Source of the DNA: Corynebacterium mustelae
GTDB lineage: Bacteria > Actinomycetota > Actinomycetes > Mycobacteriales > Mycobacteriaceae
Reading direction: 5' to 3'
Assembly: GCF_001020985.1 (NCBI RefSeq)
Contig: NZ_CP011542.1
Span: 2,108,001 to 2,172,000 of the forward strand
Length of the DNA: 64,000 bases
Part shown: piece after piece, positions 8,390-16,970 of the stretch
Layout: the number at the start of each line of letters is the position of its first letter
Numbering within the stretch: the first letter of the stretch is position 1
Position numbers and translations under genes: made by a program
Notes under the pieces: generated by a model
The model's input: the letters and a program-made list of their open reading frames with translations, nothing else
Told to the model about the DNA's origin: nothing
Databases searched by the model: none

Positions 8390-10870
8390 ATGTCTACTAC
8401 GCAAGAATTGCAGGCCGCCGTCGCGGTTTTCCGCGAGTTGGGCTGGAACGACGTCACGAGGCAGAACTTGATGGCGCTGCCCACTGGCACGAGTGAGCAG
8501 CGTGCGATTGCGGTTGCTGGTTTGAAATCGGGTACGTGGGAAACCTTTGATGAGAAGCTGCGTCGCCAGCGTAACCACGCCGGGGTGAACTTGCAGAAAT
8601 TGGCGTTGTTTGCGATCCGCATGGGTGTGCCAGCGCCGCGGGCGTTATCGTTGCTGAATCGGTATGTGCGTAGTTATCCCACCCCGATACGATTCCCTCT
8701 TATTACTGGGCGGGGTGAAAAATTCGCCACACAGTTCATTAAGGCGGTCTATGGCACCCGCGTGCCCCGACCGGACGACTTCTATGTCAATTTCGACCAC
8801 TACTCCACGTGCATTCGGCTCGTTGCTGGTAACGGCGGTTTTTCTGTGCCGGTACCGTCAGTCGCGGGCTATATTCAGGATTGGTCCACGTTTATTGTTT
8901 CGCTTCTTCCTGAACACGTGGATCCTACTGAAACCGCTTGGATGTCCAAGCCGTGGCACATGGATGAGGACATTAGTTTTCATACGTTTGCGCCTACTTT
9001 CCGTGAGCATGTGGATAAGGGCATTGCCGCGAACCTTTCCGTTCTTGGCAGCTTCGGTAAAGTCTTGGCTGCTGGGGCTATTATGGGACTTCTTCCCCGC
9101 GAAGAGGTGATCACAGTGTTTATGCAACAGATAGAATCCCCACAGCGACCAGCGCAGCGGCGTCGTATGGTGGAGTATCTTGTCACTGATCTCGCCGTCA
9201 CGGACGCGGAAATGCTTGCCCACCTCGACGTGTTCAGCGCGGCTTTGGCTACCAGCGCCCCTGTTTATTGCGCCGCTTTCGGCCCAAAAATCATAGCGCT
9301 TGCCCCTGAGCCTAAGCTTGTCGACGCCGCCACCGGCCCCCTGTACCTGACCACCGCCACCGGCCAGCGCGAAGCTCTTAAAGCCCTGTTGGATAAACCG
9401 GTACCTACAGCGGACACGATCGCTACGCTTGAGCCTCGAATCCGAGAGCTTGCCCAATCCCGGAATACCGCGGTGGCCAAGCTTGCTGTGAAGCTCCTCA
9501 AGCTCTGGAATCTCGACCCCCAAGTTTCACAGGATGTCGCTGAGGTTCTCCCGTGGCACCCAGCCCCGCCGCTGTGGGACTGCCCGAAGTTTGATAAAGG
9601 CCCTGCTACGTTGGATGCTTTCGTCGATGCGGAGCGCCAACTCACCCCGTTGCGGGTCGATATTCATTCCGAAAAACGTGATGCGTTGCTGGTGGCACTC
9701 GCCAACGAAGATGTGGCGGTGGCGCGGCGGGCGTCGTCGACAAGCAAGTGCGTTGAGTTTCAGCGTTGGGCACGCGGGGAAGAAATACTACAGGGTAAGG
9801 GGCGGCGGCTCGGGCTGCTGCAGGCGCGCGCCGTGGCGATTGCGGATCGGTTAGGCAGTATTCCTGTGCTTTTATCCGAACCCACCTATGAGGATCTTTC
9901 GATCGATTTTGCAGACCTCATGCACCGTCTTTCCCACTATCAGGCGGCTGGCGTTGAGGTGATGGAACCGGATTTTCAGTTGGCGCTGTTTCGCCTCAAC
10001 CTTGATACCGCTGACCCCGAAGCCGCGTTGGACTGTAATGTTCCCGTTCGTGTGCTACGCACCCATGTTTTAGACGAGACGGCTGGGGAAATCATTGCTG
10101 CCTATATCCGCGACCCCCTCCCCGAGCCACCGCTTGTTGAGACTAATTTTCGGCATTGGGCGGTCGATTGCGAAACTTTCGCACCCGATCAACCGGTGTA
10201 CCCGGAATCGATTGCACATCTGCCGAATCGGCTTATCCGCACATACACTTCAGAAAATGGCATTCCTGTTGGGGTGTTTCCCCGCTGGACTGTCGCACCT
10301 ACACCCCACATCACCCGCTCCTGCATTGGGAAAAGCAAATATGCGGCTGAAGAGGTTGCGTGCGATGTGACTCAGCTTGCTAGGTCTAGACAACCACTTG
10401 GGGCGGGGTTTGTAATGAATCTCCTTGCACTTCAGCAACCCGGCCCGCTGCCTGTGCATGAGAAAACAGCGGCCGCGCTTTTCGACGCCTGGGACCGTGG
10501 CCTGCTCATCCCCGGGATTGCGGATGCGACCTTGGTGGAATGGGCGGTTACTCCGACGAAGCTTGTAGGCCTTGGAAAGACTCTTGAGCAGTTAGCCCAT
10601 GAGGGTTTGTTATCACTGGTGTGGCCGGTTCTTGACCCGTTGCTCAAGTGGACAATTCAGGCACCGAAACCGCCTGCGGGCACATCAGATATTGCGGAGG
10701 CGATTCTTGCACTCGCACCTTCTGTTATTCATGCTGTTGAAAGTGGTGACGCTGACGCGGATCAGCTGAAGCTTCCCGGCGTGCACCACTATGCGAACCT
10801 ACCGAAATCCAATAAGACCACTAAGGCCGCACAGAAAATTCTCGCCCTCACCCCGCCAGAACTTCTGTGA
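8390..10870 (+). CDS. Array paralog A1: large helical-repeat protein (DUF6493-type)
   Basis: 826 aa from ATG 8390, chosen because AAAGGAC lies upstream and because MSTTQELQAAVAVFRELGW aligns with the start of the other copies; an ATG at 8303 is in the same frame but lies inside the expected leader. Family landmarks: LPTGTSEQRAIAVAGLKSG (about 25-45), LWDCPKFDKGPATLD (about 395), LLSEPTYEDLSIDF (about 492), AWDRGLLIPGIAD (about 700), LSLVWPVLDPLLKW (about 740) and a final Lys-rich helix. No catalytic motif, signal peptide or membrane helix is visible; the content is helical, HEAT-like. It is the most divergent plus-strand copy and stands apart from A2-A8. No named molecular role can be read from the sequence. 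Confidence 0.88.
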   Translation: MSTTQELQAAVAVFRELGWNDVTRQNLMALPTGTSEQRAIAVAGLKSGTWETFDEKLRRQRNHAGVNLQKLALFAIRMGVPAPRALSLLNRYVRSYPTPIRFPLITGRGEKFATQFIKAVYGTRVPRPDDFYVNFDHYSTCIRLVAGNGGFSVPVPSVAGYIQDWSTFIVSLLPEHVDPTETAWMSKPWHMDEDISFHTFAPTFREHVDKGIAANLSVLGSFGKVLAAGAIMGLLPREEVITVFMQQIESPQRPAQRRRMVEYLVTDLAVTDAEMLAHLDVFSAALATSAPVYCAAFGPKIIALAPEPKLVDAATGPLYLTTATGQREALKALLDKPVPTADTIATLEPRIRELAQSRNTAVAKLAVKLLKLWNLDPQVSQDVAEVLPWHPAPPLWDCPKFDKGPATLDAFVDAERQLTPLRVDIHSEKRDALLVALANEDVAVARRASSTSKCVEFQRWARGEEILQGKGRRLGLLQARAVAIADRLGSIPVLLSEPTYEDLSIDFADLMHRLSHYQAAGVEVMEPDFQLALFRLNLDTADPEAALDCNVPVRVLRTHVLDETAGEIIAAYIRDPLPEPPLVETNFRHWAVDCETFAPDQPVYPESIAHLPNRLIRTYTSENGIPVGVFPRWTVAPTPHITRSCIGKSKYAAEEVACDVTQLARSRQPLGAGFVMNLLALQQPGPLPVHEKTAAALFDAWDRGLLIPGIADATLVEWAVTPTKLVGLGKTLEQLAHEGLLSLVWPVLDPLLKWTIQAPKPPAGTSDIAEAILALAPSVIHAVESGDADADQLKLPGVHHYANLPKSNKTTKAAQKILALTPPELL

Positions 10871-10921
10871 CCTGCAAGTTTTTGCCCACAACGCGACGAA
10901 ATCCATGCAAGCCATCATCAT

Positions 10922-11013
10922 TATCGTTACGCAACGATTGAAACGATAGGCGCTATCGTTGCAAAACGATTGGAACGATAAGGCTTTTCGTTGCAGAGAG
11001 ATCGAAATAATAA
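10922..11013. repeat. Three 32-bp tandem repeats with an internal palindrome
   Basis: Units begin at 10922, 10954 and 10986, exactly 32 bp apart. The first two each contain ATCGTTNNNNAACGAT followed by GRAACGATA; the third is degenerate (TTTCGTTGC...ATCGAAATAATA). The array ends just before the ribosome site and start of the regulator-like gene. It reads as a multi-site operator or iteron-like binding array for a dimeric DNA-binding protein, plausibly the adjacent gene product. Confidence 0.75.
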
Positions 11014-11031
11014 CGAGGATTGAACCGCATC

Positions 11032-11952
11032 ATGTATCAACGAGGAAAAGCTTCCGAAACAGTCATAGATTATGAGCTTTTGCCTGCTTCAGACCAGGAG
11101 CTCAAATTCTCAGTCTTGGAAGAGGAATTTGTGGAAAAGCATTCAATCAAAGAACTCTCCCCCGACATTTTGAAAACGCTGCAATTACTGTCACCTGACG
11201 GTGTATATAACAAAGCAGCTGAATTGCTTGCCGATACCAACGATTTTCTTGGTATCGACATGGCACGATTCGGATCAACCATTAACGAAATTCACGGACG
11301 GTACGATCTCACTGGAGTTTCTGTTTTGAAACAATTCCATGAAGCGCTCAGCATATTCACCCAAAACTACGTTTACGAAAAAATTGAAGGTGCTACTAGG
11401 GAAACTGTAGAAACAATTCCCAAGGAAGCTTTTCGCGAATCAATAACAAACGCTCTCGTCCACCGCGCGTGGGATGTGAGGGCGCCGATCAAGGTGAGCA
11501 TGCACCCTGACAAAATAGTTGTGACGTCTCCTGGTAGGTTGCCTCCCGGAATTTCCCCTCACGATTATGCCAATGGTCATTTTTCTCTCTTACGAAATCC
11601 AATTCTGGGGATGGTCTTTTTTCGACTTGGATATATTGAGAAATTTGGAACAGGAATCGCCAGGATAAAGCATCTTTATCAAGCAAGTGTTGTCCAACCC
11701 GCCTTTGACATTTACGATTCCTCGATCACAATCACACTCCCCATCCTTTCGGACGAGCACTCCCTTAACCAACACCATGTCAAGGTATTGGCTGCCCTCG
11801 ACAATGCAACACCTCGATCCCGTTCTGAGATTGCAACTGTGGCAGCAGTGAGTCGTGCCATCACGATACGTGCGCTCAATGAGCTCATAGAGTTGGGGAG
11901 CGTGAAAAAAGTAGGTAGCGGCCCACAAACCAAGTACATGAGAAATAACTAA
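11032..11952 (+). CDS. Schlafen/RecG-C-type regulator lacking its N-terminal AlbA domain
   Basis: About 306 aa from ATG 11032; TTG 11020 is an in-frame alternative but sits 1 nt from the ACGAGG ribosome site. The centre matches the C-terminal module of AlbA_2/Schlafen-like transcription regulators: FRESITNALVHRAWDV near residue 145, IVVTSPGRLPPGI, LLRNPILGMVFFRLGYIEKF and GTGIARI. A winged-helix end follows (RSEIATVAAVSRAITIRALN). Intact relatives usually begin with an AlbA_2 domain of roughly 120 aa; here the protein opens at a YQRGKAS segment that normally follows that domain, so the N-terminus looks lost. It splits A1 from A2, has lower GC than the array, and is preceded by palindromic repeats that could be its own operators. 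Function in vivo unknown. Confidence 0.8.
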   Translation: MYQRGKASETVIDYELLPASDQELKFSVLEEEFVEKHSIKELSPDILKTLQLLSPDGVYNKAAELLADTNDFLGIDMARFGSTINEIHGRYDLTGVSVLKQFHEALSIFTQNYVYEKIEGATRETVETIPKEAFRESITNALVHRAWDVRAPIKVSMHPDKIVVTSPGRLPPGISPHDYANGHFSLLRNPILGMVFFRLGYIEKFGTGIARIKHLYQASVVQPAFDIYDSSITITLPILSDEHSLNQHHVKVLAALDNATPRSRSEIATVAAVSRAITIRALNELIELGSVKKVGSGPQTKYMRNN

Positions 11953-12091
11953 AAATTTCTTGCATATTGTTTGAAAAACCGTCGCCGTCAAGCGCTCATC
12001 ATCTTTAATGGGCTGAGACACGAAATCATCCTCCTCAAAAGTCTTGCTTAACCAAGTCACTCCGCCAACAAAAGCAACAAACTTCTTTTCA

Positions 12092-14500
12092 ATGAACCTC
12101 AATCCCCACCTGCACGAAGCCGTAGCCGTATTTAAAGAACTCGGCTGGTACAAAGCCGAACTCAGCGATGCACCCACCCTGCCGTTGGGCACCCCGGAGC
12201 AGCAGAAGATCGCACGCACAGGATTAGCTACCGGGGATTGGGGCGAAGATGTATTGGTAGAGGGTGAGGGTTGGCGCTGGATTTCGGCAGTGGACGTGAA
12301 TACCAAGATGCTGGGGCTGTTCGCCACACGTCTGGGTGTTAACGCCCGTCGGGCGCTGGAGGTTCTTCCTGGGGACGCTGAAGAAGAGGTCAAAGAAGCC
12401 ATTGCGGTTATTGCGCAGCGCGGTGAAGCTTTCGCCGCAGATTTCGTCTGCGCTGCCACTCTCACAGATAGCCCTGGTTGGGGTGGTTTCTACGACTTTC
12501 ACCGAATTGCAGTTCATGTTGCGCTGCGCATGGATTTAGTTTTTCCACGAAACAAGACATTCTTTACTTTTTGGGCTCAGATAGTCCTCGGTTCTTTCCG
12601 CGCTTTAAAAGTATGGGAGCCACAGCACGTGTGGCATGCGTGGTTTGATGCGGAGGAACATGCCGCCCCCGCACAGCTTTTACAGCCAACGTTTATCGCA
12701 TGTGTGCAGGAAGCGGCTCGTTATCCCTCGATGGCTCTGTGTCTCGCCATTGTTGGCGCGTACCACCACGGCTGGATGGATCGCCACAACACTGTTTCCT
12801 ATGCCCTGTCTTGTATTGCGGGGGCACACACACTGTGGGAAAGGGGAAGGTTGGCACGGCTGTTGTTCTTAGAACTTGGCTTGAGCGTTGATGATCTCCT
12901 CCCCCACCTCAATAAGGTAGAAGAGCTGATTGCCACCGGTGATCCCGCCATGGTTTCTCGTTTCGCATTATCGCTGATGCCTCATGTTACTGGCCAGAAT
13001 TTCGTCGATATTGTGCTGCCCGCACTTAATTGCCGCACAGCGAAAACCACCGTCGCTGTTCTCAACCGACTCATCACGCTGCCCGCCCCTGACCAGGACA
13101 TCATTAGCATCTTAATACCCCACATCGAAAAGCTTCTTTCCACTGGCCACCACACAACAATCAAAAAGGCCACCAAGCTGCTCAAACACTGGAACCAACC
13201 TGTCCCCGAAGCCCAACAGTGTCAGCGCAGCTACGCTTGGATCAACCCACCGCAACTCTGGGAGCTACCCCGATTTGAGCGCGGCACTGCCAGCGTCGAA
13301 AAGCTCACACACGCGGTGCAAACGTTGGAAAAACGCGAGCTCATCAACCGCCTGAGCGCTTTCGACCTCGAATTAGAACGCTTCCTTACGTTAGCCAACG
13401 ATCTTGCCCGCACCGACCCTGCTGCCGCGAAAGCGGTGCTTGGTAAAACTCCCATTTTTAACCGCATCTGCCAGATCTGGGCGCTGGGTTCGAACCCTCA
13501 CCTGCGGATCACCACCAACTACTTGGCAGAGCTCATTGAGCGGCGAGTTTCTGAACTGTTTGCGGCACTCAGCGAACTGCCGTGCCTTCTATCGGAGCCG
13601 TCCTTTGTGGACCTTTCGATCACCGCCTGCGACTTTATCGCACGCCTGCAAAAATACCGCGACACTGGAACTCCCGTACTAGAAAACGACCTGCTCTTCG
13701 CCCTCACACGGTTGAACCCCGACACTTTCACCGAAGCCGCTATCACGCAAATTGAGCAATTAGATGTTGCGCTCAGACATGTGGAAAGAATCCCCGCTGA
13801 ATACACCGTTGCGCAGGTGGTGAAGGAATACCTGACTGTTGATATTTCTTCCGACCCCAATTGGGGCGAAAATTTTAGTTACTGGACGTCTTACATTGCA
13901 GACCTTGCGAAAGACTTCCGCGAACCCGATGAAGGCCAAAACCCAGAGTTGTGGCAATTGCAGTTTCGTTTAATATGTGAGCACCCAGTCACTGATCTTA
14001 CTGTTGACCTACATCAGATGGCTCACCACGGGAAACCACTCACGCCGCACGGCGCCATGCTCGTGTTCGACTGCCAGCGCCCAAGCTTGGGTGGTACTGC
14101 CGAAACCCGCGCCCTACTGAACACAATATGGCAGCGCGGGCTTCTTCACCCTGGAGTCGCCGACCCCGACTCTCTTTCGTACAGCTACAGTTTTGAACGC
14201 CTAAAAGAGCTTGCTGTTGTGCTTGACGACGCCGCCCACGACGGCATGTTATCGGTAGTGTGGCCGCTACTTGACGCCCTCATCGGATTCTCCCTCAACC
14301 AAGACCAACTCCTGCCAGGAACCACACAGATCGTCAACCTCATCGAACGCCTCGCGCCCACAGTGAAAAAGACTGTTGCCGACAAAACAGCACCCCACAA
14401 CTCCTTTGAATTACCAAACCTCCGTACGCTCGCGAAACGCCCGGAAAAAGATAAGGCAATCACCGCCGCCAGGAACGCACTGAAAACCCTTGGCCTGTGA
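12092..14500 (+). CDS. Array paralog A2: large helical-repeat protein (DUF6493-type)
   Basis: 802 aa from ATG 12092, where MNLNPHLHEAVAVFKELGW matches A3-A5; an in-frame TTG at 12044 is possible, and no strong ribosome site is visible for either. Landmarks: LPLGTPEQQKIARTGL, LWELPRFERGTASVEKL (about 389), LPCLLSEPSFVDLSITACDF (about 498), AHHGKPLTPHGAMLVF, IWQRGLLHPGVADPDSL, GMLSVVWPLLDALIG (about 718). It lacks the C-terminal extension found in A4 and A5. The gap to A3 is 19 bp, so A2-A5 are probably one transcript. The 139 bp before it hold no LexA-like box. Confidence 0.88.
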   Translation: MNLNPHLHEAVAVFKELGWYKAELSDAPTLPLGTPEQQKIARTGLATGDWGEDVLVEGEGWRWISAVDVNTKMLGLFATRLGVNARRALEVLPGDAEEEVKEAIAVIAQRGEAFAADFVCAATLTDSPGWGGFYDFHRIAVHVALRMDLVFPRNKTFFTFWAQIVLGSFRALKVWEPQHVWHAWFDAEEHAAPAQLLQPTFIACVQEAARYPSMALCLAIVGAYHHGWMDRHNTVSYALSCIAGAHTLWERGRLARLLFLELGLSVDDLLPHLNKVEELIATGDPAMVSRFALSLMPHVTGQNFVDIVLPALNCRTAKTTVAVLNRLITLPAPDQDIISILIPHIEKLLSTGHHTTIKKATKLLKHWNQPVPEAQQCQRSYAWINPPQLWELPRFERGTASVEKLTHAVQTLEKRELINRLSAFDLELERFLTLANDLARTDPAAAKAVLGKTPIFNRICQIWALGSNPHLRITTNYLAELIERRVSELFAALSELPCLLSEPSFVDLSITACDFIARLQKYRDTGTPVLENDLLFALTRLNPDTFTEAAITQIEQLDVALRHVERIPAEYTVAQVVKEYLTVDISSDPNWGENFSYWTSYIADLAKDFREPDEGQNPELWQLQFRLICEHPVTDLTVDLHQMAHHGKPLTPHGAMLVFDCQRPSLGGTAETRALLNTIWQRGLLHPGVADPDSLSYSYSFERLKELAVVLDDAAHDGMLSVVWPLLDALIGFSLNQDQLLPGTTQIVNLIERLAPTVKKTVADKTAPHNSFELPNLRTLAKRPEKDKAITAARNALKTLGL

Positions 14501-14519
14501 AAGAGAAACCTCTACAACA

Positions 14520-16928
14520 ATGAAACTTAACCCTCATCTAGACGAAGCCATAGCCATTTTTAAAAAACTCGGCTGGGACAAAGCCGAGCTCAGCGAAGCC
14601 CCCACCCTCCCGTTGGGCACCACCGAGCAGCAGAAGATCGCACTGAAGGGGTTGCGCACCGGGGATTGGGGCGAAACTGGACAAATAGACGACAATACTT
14701 GGGGCTGGATTTCCGCCGTTGATGTTGATGAAGACATGCTGGGGTTCTTCGCCGTTCGCATGGGGGTGAACGCCAAACGTGCTATCCAAATCCTCCCCAT
14801 GTCACACAACAGTATTAAGGTGGCGGTGATCCAAACACGGGGTAAGGAGTTTGCCGAAGAGTTTGTGAGCGAGGTGTTTTCCAGTAAGCGTGACCGCGCC
14901 GAAGCTATGAAAGAGGCCGCTGTGGGGGTGGTGTTGAATATTGGAATTAAGCCGCCCGCTTCCGAGGATTTCTACAGGTTTTGGGCATGGTGTCTGGACA
15001 AGTCGATCCGTAACTTAGACGATGCTTTTTCGCTGAATCTTTTTGAATCCACGCTCGATACCTATTTGCACAAAGCTCTGGATACAGGCTACGCGGGTCT
15101 GATCACGCTCATTGTCAAGCTGTTTGAGGTGGAGTGGATCGACCGTGGCACGGCTGTGAAATCCGCGGTGCGTTACATAACGGGCGGAGTTTCCAAAGAG
15201 CAAACACAAGTCCTTTTCGACGGATTGAAAGTCACCGACGAAGAACTTCTCTCCTACTTCGACGTGTTTTGCGGGCAAGTCGCCACCGGAAACGTGTCGA
15301 TGATCGAGCAATTTGCTTTGCGGCTAATCCCTATTGTTAACGATTCCCAACTAACGGAAGTCGCACTCCCAGCACTTTATGCCACAACGAAGAAAGCCAC
15401 CCTCGCAGTTCTCAAAGCCTTAAAAGCGCGTCCCAAGCCTGATCCCGAGGTTCAAGAACTCCTCCTGCCACGCCTAGAAGAACTCGCCCACAGCCGCGAC
15501 GCTGCAACCGCAAAACTGGCCACCGCACTCATCGGTAATTGGGGTGTTGCGGCCACCGAACCCTCACTAGGCTCCCCCACCTGCACGTGGGAGGACGCAC
15601 CGAAACTCTGGGAGCTACCCCGATTTGAACGCGGCGCTGCCAGCGTCGACACGCTCAGTCACGCTGCGCAGAAGCTTGTTGCCCAGAAGCGCGAAGAACA
15701 TCAGCGCCTAGCAGACGTTGATGTCGAGCGGTTTTTCGCGCTCGCCAACGAACTGGCACGCACCGACGTTGATGCTGCTCGGCGTGCGTTGAAGGGAACA
15801 ACCAGGATCATTGATGGTGTGTTTGCGCAGTGGGCGGAAAATCCCAGTGCGGTGAGGTATTTGACTAATTCGCAGCGGCGGACGATTATCCCAGCGAGGT
15901 GTGATCAGCTTGTTTCGCGGTTGGGTGAAATCCCGTGTTTGCTTTCTGAACCTTCCTTCGTGGATTTGTCGATCACCGCCGATGACCTCGTCGAACGCCT
16001 GAAAGCATATGAAGATACAGGTGCTGCGGCGCTGGAGGCGGACCTACAGCTCGCCTTAGCGCGGCTCAACCTCGACACCATCACCCCCGATACCAGCATT
16101 CAGCTTGACGTGTTGGATGTGCCCCTTGAGCTGGCAAGTGGCTCGTTGTTCCGCCGCAGCGCGACACAGATTGCGAAGGATTACCTGACTGATCCGCTCA
16201 GGGAGCCGTCGTTGAAATGTGTGTCGGGCACGGTTGAATTACAGCCCCACCCCACCCCGAATTCTTTGGCGGGGTTGCCGCGCCGTTTTTGGTTGGGCAG
16301 GCCGGATCCCACAAACTCGTTGAAGGCGTGGGATTCCACCCACTATTTTTGTGTGTTTCCGCACTTCGGCGACGCCGCGTTCCTTGATCTTGCATGGTCG
16401 ACGTTCGTTTCCCCTGAGGATTTGCCAGGTATTGTGCAGGCGGCTCGCCACGGAAAACCACTCCCACCAGCGGCAGTCATCAACTTCTTCGGCACACAGC
16501 GCCCCATCAAAAACGCTGGCGGCGAGTTCGCCACCGCACTTGCACAGGCGTGGCAGCGCGGCCTGATCAGGCCAGGTGTTGCCGACGTTGCATTCCTGGA
16601 TTGGGCTAAAAAGCTTGGACACCTCAAAGCTCTTGCTTTAGGGCTTGACGACGCCGCCCACGCTGGCATGCTATCGGTAGTGTGGCCGATCCTCGATGAT
16701 CTCATCGGCGCCTCATTGCAGGAACCCAGTTTGGTGGCAGGAACCGCAGAGGTGGCACTCGTGATGGAAGCTCTTGCCCCTAGTATCGCCGCAGCCATTG
16801 CAGCTGGTCGCGCACCACAAGAGGCAACTAGTGTTCCCCACTTGCGGGCACTTGCGGCGCGCACGGCTAAGAACAAAGCGATCACTGCGGCGAAAAGCGC
16901 CATCGGAGTTCTGCCCGCCAGTACTTAA
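14520..16928 (+). CDS. Array paralog A3: large helical-repeat protein (DUF6493-type)
   Basis: 802 aa from ATG 14520 (MKLNPHLDEAIAIFKKLGW); the frame extends upstream into A2, but the conserved start fixes the choice. Landmarks: LPLGTTEQQKIALKGLRTG, LWELPRFERGAASVDTLS (about 363), CLLSEPSFVDLSITADDLVE (about 473), ARHGKPLPPAAVINFFG, AWQRGLIRPGVADVAFLDW (about 680), MLSVVWPILDDLIGASLQ (about 717), ending KNKAITAAKSAIGVLP. It is the short form, without the C-terminal module. Long stretches are nearly identical in DNA to A4 (compare 15961-16080 with 18421-18540), pointing to recent duplication or exchange. Confidence 0.9.
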   Translation: MKLNPHLDEAIAIFKKLGWDKAELSEAPTLPLGTTEQQKIALKGLRTGDWGETGQIDDNTWGWISAVDVDEDMLGFFAVRMGVNAKRAIQILPMSHNSIKVAVIQTRGKEFAEEFVSEVFSSKRDRAEAMKEAAVGVVLNIGIKPPASEDFYRFWAWCLDKSIRNLDDAFSLNLFESTLDTYLHKALDTGYAGLITLIVKLFEVEWIDRGTAVKSAVRYITGGVSKEQTQVLFDGLKVTDEELLSYFDVFCGQVATGNVSMIEQFALRLIPIVNDSQLTEVALPALYATTKKATLAVLKALKARPKPDPEVQELLLPRLEELAHSRDAATAKLATALIGNWGVAATEPSLGSPTCTWEDAPKLWELPRFERGAASVDTLSHAAQKLVAQKREEHQRLADVDVERFFALANELARTDVDAARRALKGTTRIIDGVFAQWAENPSAVRYLTNSQRRTIIPARCDQLVSRLGEIPCLLSEPSFVDLSITADDLVERLKAYEDTGAAALEADLQLALARLNLDTITPDTSIQLDVLDVPLELASGSLFRRSATQIAKDYLTDPLREPSLKCVSGTVELQPHPTPNSLAGLPRRFWLGRPDPTNSLKAWDSTHYFCVFPHFGDAAFLDLAWSTFVSPEDLPGIVQAARHGKPLPPAAVINFFGTQRPIKNAGGEFATALAQAWQRGLIRPGVADVAFLDWAKKLGHLKALALGLDDAAHAGMLSVVWPILDDLIGASLQEPSLVAGTAEVALVMEALAPSIAAAIAAGRAPQEATSVPHLRALAARTAKNKAITAAKSAIGVLPAST

Positions 16929-16970
16929 AAATCTCCTACTCCCAAAATCACACTAAATAAGGACAAAACC

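Noticed and set aside
10922..11013. CRISPR-like array
   Set aside because: Only three units, directly abutting with no spacers, and the third is degenerate; the internal palindrome and position fit operators better. No cas genes.
11590..12465. Antisense reading frame of 291 codons across the regulator end and A2 start
   Set aside because: It spans the ends of two well-supported plus-strand genes and shows no recognisable domain.
16343..16903. Antisense reading frame of 186 codons within A3
   Set aside because: Ala/Ser/Arg-rich shadow opposite a conserved coding region; similar antisense frames occur opposite most array copies because of GC-rich codon use.
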